From the IMG/VR virus record IMGVR_UViG_3300017971_000728, positions 1 to 25,066 of that record: a stretch of DNA of 25,066 nucleotides. One strand, given 5' to 3'. Each line of letters opens with the position of its first letter. The stretch's first letter is position 1. A program made the translations under genes and the position numbers. The DNA is from a virus. The notes under the pieces were generated by a model. It did no database searches. It was given only the letters and a program-made list of their open reading frames with translations, and was not told the origin of the DNA. Below are positions 8,330 through 15,736 of this stretch, in pieces.

Positions 8330-8544
8330 CACACAATCCTTATGGTTTCGTCCTTGAATTCTTGGATAACATGGGTAAGAGCTAAGTCTAAAGCAATGCC
8401 TACATCATACTCTGCTGCATCTGTTTGCATTGCAAAATGCTCTTGCAGTTTGGCTCGCAATGTCTCCTCATTCCAGCGCCTAATCAGCCGGAATTTCTCG
8501 GTGTCGATATGCTGTAATATCGCAAATTCAAGCCCAGGCATCAC
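8329..8544 (-). CDS. Hypothetical phage protein (71 aa)
   Basis: The start codons ATGATG at 8544-8539 overlap the end of the upstream gene. The product is 71 aa, helical and slightly acidic, with a C-terminal helix (GIALDLALTHVIQEFKDETI). No membrane segment or known motif is seen. It is the second of three short genes (8198-8813) linked by 1- to 4-nt overlaps between the scaffold gene and the exported virion-like gene, so it is probably a small head-module accessory protein. I do not recognise the family. Confidence 0.6.
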   Translation of the reverse strand: MMPGLEFAILQHIDTEKFRLIRRWNEETLRAKLQEHFAMQTDAAEYDVGIALDLALTHVIQEFKDETIRIV

Positions 8545-8813
8545 ATAGCCTCGATTGCAGTCTTGAGATCATTGACAGCACTTGTGAGGGTATTTATGGC
8601 CTCTGTCAAAGCTCTTATATCCATAAATGGTTGCCTTACCCATTCGAGTTCTTTGGTGTCCCACGTAAGAAGGCATACTCTCAGAGCTCCCGTTTTTTCA
8701 TCTGCCTTCAGGCGTGTTGGCTTACCTTCAACATCTTCCACGGCCCCGGCAAGTTGCGTCCGTTCGATCTCAAGGGCGCTAGTTGGCCTGCCCCGCTGTG
8801 GTTTTTTACCCAT
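8541..8813 (-). CDS. Hypothetical phage protein (90 aa)
   Basis: A 90-aa protein with a basic N-terminus (MGKKPQRGRP), a middle segment likely to form beta strands (ALRVCLLTWDTKELEWVRQP) and a C-terminal amphipathic helix of the type LTEAINTLTSAVNDLKTAI. The C-terminal Leu/Ile spacing suggests a short coiled coil, so it may form oligomers. The start overlaps the last base of the exported protein gene, and its own end overlaps the next gene. The family is not recognised; context implies a head-module accessory role. Confidence 0.6.
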   Translation of the reverse strand: MGKKPQRGRPTSALEIERTQLAGAVEDVEGKPTRLKADEKTGALRVCLLTWDTKELEWVRQPFMDIRALTEAINTLTSAVNDLKTAIEAM

Positions 8814-9439
8814 TACGAAAGAACAGGATGCCCGTAAAATATGATGATAAGCTGCCCGGCATTGTAAACGCCGGTTGTAGCGGCCGTATCGCCTTCAACC
8901 AGATAAATATAGTCGTCGGCTGTCAACCCAGGCGCATCGACCACGTAACTATTTCCGGCTGCTACTCCACCGAGATTGCATTCAGCCTCCCCCGCAGCAC
9001 CATCGTATTCGAGAGTACCCGAGGAATTCCCAGCTAAATCAATATCTGTGGTGATAGTGGCCGTACCTTGGCCCGGTGTTTCGAGGCAGATCACTTCCAC
9101 GCGATAGACAACACCGAAACTGGCCGTGGTATATTGGCATAAATAAGCAGCGCCGCCAGCAGCAAGACCAATAACATCATTCGCGGCATCGCCTTTACAT
9201 GCCAACCCTGTAATATCCACATGAATCGTTGTGATTATGTGATCATTAAAGGTCCTTTGGAATACACGCGGCGAAAAAGCGGTTCCCAAGGCACCGGCGC
9301 CATGGCTATCAGGTTGCCCTACATCGGTGGTTATGGGTTTGGTAAAAGTCATTGGATCGTCTATACGCGTAGCCCAAGCAAAGGGAATAGCTACCATCAA
9401 GATAGCGACAATCACCCAACCTAGAATTCTCTTCTTCAT
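8813..9439 (-). CDS. Virion-like beta-rich protein with an N-terminal Sec-type signal
   Basis: A 208-aa protein. Residues 1-23 are a textbook signal peptide (MKKR, a hydrophobic core, then AWA before TRIDD). The rest is Gly/Ala/Thr-rich and beta-predicted. The segments HIITTIHVDITGLAC, VIGLAAGGAAYL and the C-terminal IYLVEGDTAATTGVYNAGQL resemble structural or head-decoration proteins of marine phages, in which a leader is not usual. Four cysteines near 79, 99, 112 and 154 are in the mature part. It lies inside the head module between portal and scaffold genes. It may be a virion protein that passes the membrane, a virion protein anchored by its N-terminus, or a periplasmic protein. The family match is moderate; the signal is seen directly. 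Confidence 0.6.
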   Translation of the reverse strand: MKKRILGWVIVAILMVAIPFAWATRIDDPMTFTKPITTDVGQPDSHGAGALGTAFSPRVFQRTFNDHIITTIHVDITGLACKGDAANDVIGLAAGGAAYLCQYTTASFGVVYRVEVICLETPGQGTATITTDIDLAGNSSGTLEYDGAAGEAECNLGGVAAGNSYVVDAPGLTADDYIYLVEGDTAATTGVYNAGQLIIIFYGHPVLS

Positions 9440-9717
9440 CTTTCTTCCTCCTGTGTTGTTGTTTTAGGCGCGACACTCGCCAGCGCCCTGACTACCTGTT
9501 CTAAAGTGTTATCAACAAAGATACCGCAATAATGCAGTATCGCCATCCCAACGTCATATCTTCCGATTTCTGCCGGATCATGGGGATTTAAGGCCTGCCC
9601 AAAATGACAGAAATCGCGCAAAATAGTATTCAAAACATCTCGCCCAACATCGCTCTCGAGCAAAGTAAGGCGGAATTTAGCTGTCAATTCCTCAAGTTCT
9701 TTCTTGCTTTTGGGCAT
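9436..9717 (-). CDS. Bbp19-like head-module protein
   Basis: A 93-aa protein. The core (TILRDFCHFGQALNPHDPAEIGRYDVGMAILH) fits the short BPP-1-type family in which a Cys or Phe segment is followed by a charged Gly-Arg-xx-Val-Gly helix. It starts one base from the end of the portal gene (TAATG-type coupling) and overlaps the next gene by 4 nt. Its role in head assembly is unknown. The name is by family pattern and neighbourhood and would need profile confirmation. Confidence 0.55.
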   Translation of the reverse strand: MPKSKKELEELTAKFRLTLLESDVGRDVLNTILRDFCHFGQALNPHDPAEIGRYDVGMAILHYCGIFVDNTLEQVVRALASVAPKTTTQEEER

Positions 9718-11465
9718 TACGCCTCTCCCTCTGCCATAAGGCTCTCAAGAGGACTTCCCGGCTCCGGTGCCTTTCCTGCTGCCGGAAGTGCCTTTGCTAT
9801 CTCAGAACCGGCCTCTATCGTTTGCGCTACTTGCTGCTGCTGTTCTCGTATCTTCCGAATCTTGGCGATTGCTGCATCATCCCTAGTTGCCTTGCTCGGA
9901 AATCCTACCGATTCCAAGAGGATCCGGGCGGTTTCATCGGGATCGATAACGTCTATTACTTGTGGTTGTATCTCTGCCAGGGGTCCAAGTGCCTCGATTC
10001 CTGCATTGATACCCTGGGATTTAAAGAGTTTCTTTTGCGCCTGACTCAAAGGGCCCATGTAGTCAATCTCAATGCCGCTTTCCGTGTATTCCAGGAGAAT
10101 ATCGGGGGGCTCGGGGATTCTTCCTGCCCTCTGTTCTATGGCGAACATCCGGTCATGAATAGGGTTTGCGTCCTCGGATTCCATTCTGCCTATCCGGGGT
10201 CCTAAGACAGCCGCCTTCTCGCCCATCATTTCAACCACTTGTGTCGCAGTGATATTGCGATTTTCCTGTGCGGTCTGAGAAAGCAAAAGAAAGAAGTCCA
10301 CAAAGAGATGTTCCCGGATCTTCTGATCTATCCGCTCTTGCTCATCAATCGCAAAGGGCAGAGCTGAGACAGTGTTAAGCATCTGAGGGATCTTGTCTTT
10401 GTTGTAATTCTGCATAAACGTCCAGCCCTTCGGCCCGGTCTGGACTAATCCCCTCAGATCTTCAGGACCGATCATGGGAGGCTCAGCCATCTTCTGAGCT
10501 GCAATGAGATTTGTTCTAGCGGCCTGGTTTCCCCTCATTACCTCTGCAAAAGCATCCCAGCAGGGCGATCGGCCATACCACTCATCATTGTTCTTGCGCC
10601 ATCTCCAGCAAATAAAGGGACGCTCATCATACCCGGATTCCAGGAGAAGATTTACGTTTGATCTGCCCTTGGTGCCCGTTAGAAGAAACCACATGGAAGC
10701 ATAGGGCTTATTGAGCTTATCCACTTTGTAGGGATCGTATTCATCCCGAGGAAAGATAGCATGGAGAACCTCGAGCTCCTCATGCCGGTTCTTATTGTAC
10801 CTGTCCTCAAAATCGGTCATGGCATTTTGCATTGTCTCAGCGCCGAACTTCTTGACGAGCTGCCGCAAGGTGAGCTTGTATTGTCGATATCTTGTATCCA
10901 CTTCACCGAAAGCGTTTTCCGCGATGTAGCACTCACGGAAATGAGGTAGTGTGAAGATAATTCGGCCGGCGTCCATATCTTCCTCGATATCCACATTCAC
11001 GGTTCCAATGGTAATAGCATCCTTGACCTTCTCAGGACTGATATCGTAGAAATTAGAGCGAAGAAACGCTGCATACATGACTTCCTCGCAGGATTCCAGC
11101 CAGTTCTTAACGTCCGGGTATTCATCCATGCGCTTGCCGGACCATGCTCTCATGCCGGACCAGCGAGGAAAGTTGAACTTGCCCGGAAGGGTGTATTCAA
11201 ACCAGCGGAAGGAGCGCGAAAAGGAGTATCCTGCAAGGCCATCGGAAGAAAGGTTGACCGCACCTAGAGCAGTGCTGTCATAGACCTGTCTCCCTGTTTT
11301 GTTCCCCTTCTGTCCGGTCTTTCCGCTAACAGTACGTCGGCCATGGTGGATATAGGTCAGAATATCGTCTATCATGCCCTCGTATGGTTGCCGGATCTGC
11401 TTGAGAACCTTGAGGATATTCAGGCAATCCTTTCCTTTTTCTTCATCTGAGCGTTTATCAGCCAT
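9717..11465 (-). CDS. Portal (head-tail connector) protein
   Basis: A 582-aa protein of the size of podovirus portal proteins (about 500-730 aa). Residues 60-100 (RQVYDSTALGAVNLSSDGLAG, then WFEYTLPG) and 280-330 (PFICWRWRKNNDEWYGRSPC, then the NQAARTNLIAAQKMAEPP helix) match the head-tail connector family (Pfam Head-tail_con) that includes T7 gp8. The C-terminus (about 520-582) is Gln/Ala-rich and probably forms the barrel or internal end. Portal forms a dodecamer at one vertex through which DNA is packaged by the terminase encoded just upstream and released to the adaptor. Confidence 0.88.
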   Translation of the reverse strand: MADKRSDEEKGKDCLNILKVLKQIRQPYEGMIDDILTYIHHGRRTVSGKTGQKGNKTGRQVYDSTALGAVNLSSDGLAGYSFSRSFRWFEYTLPGKFNFPRWSGMRAWSGKRMDEYPDVKNWLESCEEVMYAAFLRSNFYDISPEKVKDAITIGTVNVDIEEDMDAGRIIFTLPHFRECYIAENAFGEVDTRYRQYKLTLRQLVKKFGAETMQNAMTDFEDRYNKNRHEELEVLHAIFPRDEYDPYKVDKLNKPYASMWFLLTGTKGRSNVNLLLESGYDERPFICWRWRKNNDEWYGRSPCWDAFAEVMRGNQAARTNLIAAQKMAEPPMIGPEDLRGLVQTGPKGWTFMQNYNKDKIPQMLNTVSALPFAIDEQERIDQKIREHLFVDFFLLLSQTAQENRNITATQVVEMMGEKAAVLGPRIGRMESEDANPIHDRMFAIEQRAGRIPEPPDILLEYTESGIEIDYMGPLSQAQKKLFKSQGINAGIEALGPLAEIQPQVIDVIDPDETARILLESVGFPSKATRDDAAIAKIRKIREQQQQVAQTIEAGSEIAKALPAAGKAPEPGSPLESLMAEGEA

Positions 11466-11468
11466 TTC

Positions 11469-11672
11469 TTATCCTAACGAGGTTTTAAGCACCGAAGCCG
11501 TGTTACTCAGTCCTTGAGCTCCGGTGAGAATGGTTCCTCTCATTCCCCGGCGTTTCCTCAGTCTCTCTGCCTCTGCTTTAGCTGCTTGAGCAGCAGCGGC
11601 TTCGTCCTCAGTCGTCGCTTGTTGAGCAGGCGCCGGATATGAAATCTTTGGCTTTGAGAATAATGCAGCCAT
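11469..11672 (-). CDS. Small phage protein between terminase and portal (67 aa)
   Basis: The ATG at 11672 shares its A with the TGA of the terminase gene (TGATG) and has AAGGAG nearby. The N-terminal half is Ala/Glu-rich and helical. The C-terminal half carries RLRKRRGMRGTILTGAQGL, a signature (R-R-G-x-x-x-T-I-L-T-G) found in short proteins at this position in many podoviruses. The function is unknown. A Leu-Gly C-terminus is also common in the family. Position and signature make it a real gene. Confidence 0.72.
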   Translation of the reverse strand: MAALFSKPKISYPAPAQQATTEDEAAAAQAAKAEAERLRKRRGMRGTILTGAQGLSNTASVLKTSLG

Positions 11673-13252
11673 CAGTTTTCTCCTTGAAGTCCAAAGGTCA
11701 AAGGATCGTAATCCTCGTTTACTTTGTTTGCTATGTTCTTGCGGAGCGTGACCAGCTTCAGGGTATTGACAGAGCAGTAAATCACTGCATCGCCCTTGTC
11801 CGGTGATCTGCCCAGCGGTATCGCAGTTTTATGGAGCCTGGGCCCATGTATCAATTGCTCCTTTGATTCAATCTGTATTCCTTGAGGCGTTAAGGCCCAA
11901 TGAGGAGCGCAGAGATCAGCCTTCAATTCAGAATCCGGGGGAAGGGCGATATTATCTCCGGTTTTCGGATCCAGGGCCTCCCGAAATCTCCACCAAAGCT
12001 CTGCTCGTTTGTTCCTGGCCTTCAATGTCTTGCTTGCCTTATCCGTGAAACCGGGATCCGCAGCCTCAGCTCCGTTTATGGCCACCACCTGAACCTCGTT
12101 GCTCTTGAGATGATCCACGACCGAACCGCCTACCCCTATCACGTCCACATGGACAGGTGCCCCGTTTCTCACACAGGAAAAGATGATACCAGCAGCCGTA
12201 CCCCCATCAGGAGTAACGGTGCCCGGAAAAGCCTGGAGTGGCGCATACCAATTGCCATAGCGTGTTGCCACGATGGTTTGAGCACGGCCACCCCTGGCAA
12301 TATCGGCGCCTATAGAATCCATTTCCCCTTTCTTGCCGTCCTCAGACCAGCGTTTCATCGCAGCCTCAACCCATCCAGTAGGTATCACCTGCCAAATGCT
12401 GTCCTCCACACCGGCCCGGAAGTCACCGAGGAGCATTTGAGAGCGTAGGGGTTCCGGAAGGGCCTGGAGTATGGCCTCATAACCGGATTCAATCATGAAA
12501 GGATTGTCTTGCACTTTGGAAGGGATAAAGGTACGGGAAAGCGGTTGCACCCACATTCCTTTATGCAGAAAGGGATCCCCGTTTTCACATTCGATATCCT
12601 TGCCGTCAATCGTGGTGTACCAGCGCAATTCGCCGGGCTCTGCAGGGTGAGGATGCTGGGGATCCAGCCAGGGCCCCCAAAACCTCGTCACCCATTGGCC
12701 CTCTTCATTGGTTGGGGGATTGCCGGTACATACCACGCGCTTTCGAGGATTAGGACCACGAAGCCAGCCAATAAGAAAGCGAAATTGAGCTTCCAGGAAG
12801 TGAGTAATCTCATCGAAACCCTTGAGATCATGAGGACGTCCCTGGTATTTGATTTCACTGCCCGGATCCTTGCAAGAACCAAACTCGATCTGTCGGCCAT
12901 CCCCCCGCCATACGTTATCCTTGCCATTCCATCCTTCCCGGCTTTTCAGGATCTCATTAAGCAAGCGGTCCTGGAGAGCAAGGTGCTGGGTAGCTTCCCG
13001 GCGATAGATGATAGTACGCTCATGAGCTGTCAAGCCCAGGCCAAGGAGTAAATCGCTTTTGGATCCACCCGCAGCGCCGCCAAAGAAAAGAATATCTGCC
13101 GGGCAGTAGTAGGCATCACTTTGAGGACCGATCAAAGGCACCCAAATGGGAGACTCCTCAGCTATAATGCCGGTGACTTCTTCCCGTTCATCATCGCTCA
13201 GGTAGTTGAGCAAATCCGCTATCTCACTGATCTTTTGCGCTGCTGTCGGCAT
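11672..13252 (-). CDS. Terminase large subunit (ATPase and nuclease)
   Basis: A 526-aa packaging motor. The Walker A-like loop is GGAAGGSKS at 58-66, the Walker B region is LKGFDEIT with D147/E148, and VVCTGNPP at 173-180 fits the coupling motif. The RNase H-like nuclease part has IGADIARGG (D317), VHVDVIGVGG (D370) and PDKGDAVIY (D488), the three usual acidic sites. The residue that is often Asp after IARGG is Ala-Gln here, but the core triad is intact. It overlaps the small subunit gene by 29 nt and ends in a TGATG overlap with the next gene. Together with the small subunit and portal it cuts and pumps phage DNA into the prohead. Confidence 0.92.
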   Translation of the reverse strand: MPTAAQKISEIADLLNYLSDDEREEVTGIIAEESPIWVPLIGPQSDAYYCPADILFFGGAAGGSKSDLLLGLGLTAHERTIIYRREATQHLALQDRLLNEILKSREGWNGKDNVWRGDGRQIEFGSCKDPGSEIKYQGRPHDLKGFDEITHFLEAQFRFLIGWLRGPNPRKRVVCTGNPPTNEEGQWVTRFWGPWLDPQHPHPAEPGELRWYTTIDGKDIECENGDPFLHKGMWVQPLSRTFIPSKVQDNPFMIESGYEAILQALPEPLRSQMLLGDFRAGVEDSIWQVIPTGWVEAAMKRWSEDGKKGEMDSIGADIARGGRAQTIVATRYGNWYAPLQAFPGTVTPDGGTAAGIIFSCVRNGAPVHVDVIGVGGSVVDHLKSNEVQVVAINGAEAADPGFTDKASKTLKARNKRAELWWRFREALDPKTGDNIALPPDSELKADLCAPHWALTPQGIQIESKEQLIHGPRLHKTAIPLGRSPDKGDAVIYCSVNTLKLVTLRKNIANKVNEDYDPLTFGLQGEN

Positions 13253-13787
13253 CTGCTTTCTTCCGTTTCAGTGCTTGCTCGAGTAAAAACGCTAACTTGG
13301 TTGCTGCCTCGAGGTTTGTCAGGCCTCCCTCGATAGAAATAGGCCCGCCACTAGGCCCGGAGGCTTCGATTGCTTTAACGTCCTTCCAGCGTTCCGGCTG
13401 TCGGTTCTTCAGCCAGAAAATCATGCTTGTCGGATCAGCCGGGATAAGTTTGGAAATCTTCTTAGTGACCGACATTTCCAGATCAACCAATTCAGCAGTT
13501 TCATTCTTTTTGCGAATGATACAAGGTTCCCTGGTAGTTTCCGTGAACCGGATCCCGGTAGCGCGTTTATAAAGCGCTTTCTCTACCTTGCCGCTGTCAA
13601 ACTCATCCTTGCCCTTGCGTATGGCTTCCTCAAATTTCGGATGCTGCTTTCGCCACTCGTAAATCGTATCTCTGTGAACCCCGAACAGTTTGGCCAGTTT
13701 TTCGTCAGTAGCCCCCAGGTCGGCACACGCTACTCGCGCCTGCTCAATGAATTCTTCTTTGAAATCGGTAGGTCTGCCACGGCCCAT
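13224..13787 (-). CDS. Terminase small subunit (HTH DNA-binding)
   Basis: A 187-aa protein. Residues about 26-50 (ATDEKLAKLFGVHRDTIYEW) form a clear helix-turn-helix. Residues 68-78 (VEKALYKRATG) and 117-135 (PADPTSMIFWLKNRQPERW) are typical of small terminases of tailed phages. The C-terminus is Lys-rich. It recognises phage DNA and loads the large subunit, whose gene overlaps its 3' end by 29 nt. It starts just after the third lipoprotein gene (4-nt gap), at the border of the head and envelope modules. Confidence 0.85.
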   Translation of the reverse strand: MGRGRPTDFKEEFIEQARVACADLGATDEKLAKLFGVHRDTIYEWRKQHPKFEEAIRKGKDEFDSGKVEKALYKRATGIRFTETTREPCIIRKKNETAELVDLEMSVTKKISKLIPADPTSMIFWLKNRQPERWKDVKAIEASGPSGGPISIEGGLTNLEAATKLAFLLEQALKRKKADADSSAKDQ

Positions 13788-13791
13788 AAAC

Positions 13792-14226
13792 TCACTTCTT
13801 TTGGCTTTCCTTCAGGGCTGCTTCCAAGCCATCTCTAAAGCCGCCCAGGACGATTTTCAGCATATCAATGTAATCGCCGGTCAGAAATGGCATTTCAGGG
13901 GGTTGCAGCTCCGGGAATTCGAGGAGATTGATCAATTTCTTTAGTTGTAGCTCGAGGAAAGGCTCATCAAGAACAAGGTCAAATCCCTTTTTAAGCAGTT
14001 CCTCATAGGAAAAAACCGTATCTCCCTGCTGCAAAGCAAGAATAGGATCGAGCCATTTATTCCATTGCTCAATCTTATCGACATTATTCCTGCCCACATA
14101 GTAACCAATCGTAGTCGCGCTAATGTCTGCGCCGGTCTCAGTCGTTGCGTCTTTCTTGATCGACACGCCTGCGCACCCTATCAAGAAGGGTATCACTATG
14201 GCGAGTATCAATAGGTTTCTTTTCAT
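13792..14226 (-). CDS. Lipoprotein of unknown function (lipobox LIGC)
   Basis: A 144-aa protein with a lipoprotein signal: MKRN, a hydrophobic core, then LIGC with the lipidated Cys at 18. The mature part is helical and Leu/Asp-rich and ends Lys-rich. No Pro-rich o-spanin pattern is seen, and the length exceeds typical Rz1-like proteins. Its first 89 nt overlap out of frame with the end of the 52-aa gene upstream. It is the last of three lipoprotein genes in the block 13792-15723, adjacent to the small terminase. A lysis-linked envelope role is possible but not shown. Confidence 0.65.
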   Translation of the reverse strand: MKRNLLILAIVIPFLIGCAGVSIKKDATTETGADISATTIGYYVGRNNVDKIEQWNKWLDPILALQQGDTVFSYEELLKKGFDLVLDEPFLELQLKKLINLLEFPELQPPEMPFLTGDYIDMLKIVLGGFRDGLEAALKESQKK

Positions 14227-14296
14227 TTGATAGCGCCCTATCTAAGATTTTTGTTACGACCTTTTCGGCTATAAGCCAGGCCAGAGCCTTCCACAT
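14138..14296 (-). CDS. Small amphipathic protein overlapping the lipoprotein gene (52 aa)
   Basis: The ATG at 14296-14294 follows the stop of the 57-aa gene by one base (TGATATG), which suggests coupled translation. The N-terminal helix (MWKALAWLIAEKVVTKI) is amphipathic, with Lys and Glu inside, so it is a weak membrane segment at best. The C-terminal half is strongly charged (RVRRRVDQERRND). The last 89 nt overlap out of frame with the lipoprotein gene. This resembles nested Rz/Rz1 spanin genes in layout but not in protein features. The function is unknown. Confidence 0.5.
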   Translation of the reverse strand: MWKALAWLIAEKVVTKILDRALSNEKKPIDTRHSDTLLDRVRRRVDQERRND

Positions 14297-14297
14297 A

Positions 14298-14471
14298 TCA
14301 CTCGCCCTTTTTTGGAATGAGACCGAAAAGCTCACCGACTAGCGTACTGATCTTATCATCGAGTACACTCGGGGTCATTTTGGCAATGCCTTTGAGCAAT
14401 CCGAGGAAAAGAATGATTGCCAAGCTATTGCCTCCCACAAACTCAATGATGTACGGATCCGCTGTAAACAT
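14298..14471 (-). CDS. Small one-TM protein, holin-like candidate (57 aa)
   Basis: The ATG at 14471-14469 has AGGAG five bases upstream and the frame ends at TGA 14300-14298. The 57-aa product has a hydrophobic stretch at about 8-30 (IIEFVGGNSLAIILFLGLL), then a polar C-terminus with Lys. One membrane span plus a charged tail fits the smallest holins or antiholins, and the endolysin gene is about 1.3 kb upstream in the same operon. Other short phage membrane proteins also fit. The strong ribosome-binding site and coupled downstream gene argue that it is expressed. Confidence 0.55.
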   Translation of the reverse strand: MFTADPYIIEFVGGNSLAIILFLGLLKGIAKMTPSVLDDKISTLVGELFGLIPKKGE

Positions 14472-14503
14472 GGTTTCTCCTACACTTGAAGGTTATTGGA
14501 TTG

Positions 14504-15241
14504 CTACTCTATCCTATCCACCAGGCCATAGCTCAGTGCTTTCTCAGCCGAGAACCAGGTGGTTTGATGCTCGAGCTCTCCCCACTCCTCTTCGGTGAGG
14601 TTGCTGTACTGAACCAATTTGGAAATGTAGCGATTGCGAAGCAGCTCCATGAGCCTGTTCTGCGATCTAATATCACTAGCGGTTTCCCTTCCGGGCCACT
14701 TCCATATTGAGGTTTCATGAACCATGAAGATCGTACCGGGAGCAGCTAGACGCTCATTGCATACAGCAAAAACAGGCACAGCAGCACTGGCCACGATACC
14801 GGAGGCATGGGCAACAATGTGAAAGCCTGCTTTTTTAGCTCTCTCCATCTGATCAGCGAGGGCCAGCCCGGAAAAGGCATCTCCACCGGGGGAATTGATG
14901 AAAATGTTCAGTTTTCGAATGTCCGTGGTCTTGGTAAGCACACAAATGTCATTCCACATATTCGTGACGTCTGCCACGGTAAGCGCACTAAATATTTTTA
15001 TGTATGCCTCATCCTTGCAGATGAAAGACAGGTTTGAAAGTTCACCGCCCGGATTGCGAACCTGCATGCTCTTACGAACAATATCCTGGTCCTCTTCGCT
15101 TTCCTCGGAGACAGTGACCGGCTGATCAATGGCCTTAACAGTCAGCACGATCTCTTGAGGAACAGATTTAAGGGCTGGGACGCAGCCGGAAACGAAAAAG
15201 AAAGAGACAATGATGATAAAAAGCCAGGTATATGCTTTCAT
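14504..15241 (-). CDS. Lipoprotein with ClpP/SppA-like serine peptidase domain
   Basis: A 245-aa protein. Residues 1-20 are a lipoprotein signal ending FVSGC (lipid Cys at 20). Residues about 105-245 follow ClpP: INSPGGDAFSGLALAD at 115-130 (oxyanion-loop region), ASGIVASAAVPV with nucleophile-position Ser152, PGTIFMVHE with His175, and a C-terminal WFSAEKALSYGLVDRI segment matching the end of ClpP. Aligned on that segment, the catalytic Asp of ClpP falls on Thr227, so only a Ser-His dyad is evident. An ATP-dependent cytosolic protease domain on a lipid anchor is unusual; a periplasmic SppA- or NfeD-type role is an alternative. The start overlaps the haem-motif lipoprotein gene by 4 nt (ATGA). 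Confidence 0.78.
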   Translation of the reverse strand: MKAYTWLFIIIVSFFFVSGCVPALKSVPQEIVLTVKAIDQPVTVSEESEEDQDIVRKSMQVRNPGGELSNLSFICKDEAYIKIFSALTVADVTNMWNDICVLTKTTDIRKLNIFINSPGGDAFSGLALADQMERAKKAGFHIVAHASGIVASAAVPVFAVCNERLAAPGTIFMVHETSIWKWPGRETASDIRSQNRLMELLRNRYISKLVQYSNLTEEEWGELEHQTTWFSAEKALSYGLVDRIE

Positions 15242-15723
15242 ATCGGCTTTACCTCCTCTGCTACCCTGTCAGCATGACAGGTAAAGCATTCTTGTTTTTG
15301 GGCCTCGGTATAGGTGTATTCGCGATAATGCAGTTTGTCTGTATCGAAGGAGAACACATGAGGCTCATTGAGTTTAAAATACCGGTATGCCAAAACATTG
15401 CCATAGGCATCTGTTAGCAAGGCCACATGATCGATGGGCGAGGCTGTATCCACATTTGCGAGTATTACCCATACAGTTGAATAATCTTGCTGTAGGGTGC
15501 CCGCGTATGTCCATTTTGTCTCATTATTGAATTCGTGGGGATCCAGCTCACCATCCCAGGTGTAATCGGGATCCTCAGAAATAACTTCTTCCGGTGCATC
15601 TTTACGTGATTGCGTAGTCGCGCAGCCCTGCAGCAAAAAGAGTAAGGCAATGCCTATGATCACCAGAAGAGTCACCACGGCTTTCCAGCCGGTGTGCTTC
15701 CAAATGGTAGCTAAAAACATCAT
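15238..15723 (-). CDS. Lipoprotein with a c-type haem motif (CxxCH)
   Basis: A 161-aa protein. A basic N-terminus (WKHTGWK) and hydrophobic core end in LLQGC, with the lipid Cys at 34, so the mature protein should face the periplasm. Near the C-terminus, QECFTCHAD places Cys146, Cys149 and His150 as a canonical CxxCH haem-c attachment site. The middle is polar, with strands (STVWVILANV, then HVALLTDAYGN and VLAYRYFKL). An axial ligand partner could be His158-like elsewhere, such as His122 or His132. It lies between the amidase and the ClpP-like lipoprotein and ends in an ATGA overlap with the latter. No known phage family comes to mind. A single motif could occur by chance, but with export it deserves a test. 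Confidence 0.65.
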   Translation of the reverse strand: MMFLATIWKHTGWKAVVTLLVIIGIALLFLLQGCATTQSRKDAPEEVISEDPDYTWDGELDPHEFNNETKWTYAGTLQQDYSTVWVILANVDTASPIDHVALLTDAYGNVLAYRYFKLNEPHVFSFDTDKLHYREYTYTEAQKQECFTCHADRVAEEVKPI

Positions 15724-15736
15724 GGTTTTGCCTCTG

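Noticed and set aside
12509-13051. Plus-strand open frame of 180 codons opposite the terminase
   Set aside because: The terminase motifs on the minus strand are decisive and the plus-strand product is low in sense features.
14138-14226. Rz/Rz1-type spanin pair from the overlapping 52-aa and lipoprotein genes
   Set aside because: The overlap layout is suggestive, but the 52-aa protein lacks a clean membrane span and a periplasmic coiled coil, and the lipoprotein is long and not Pro-rich.
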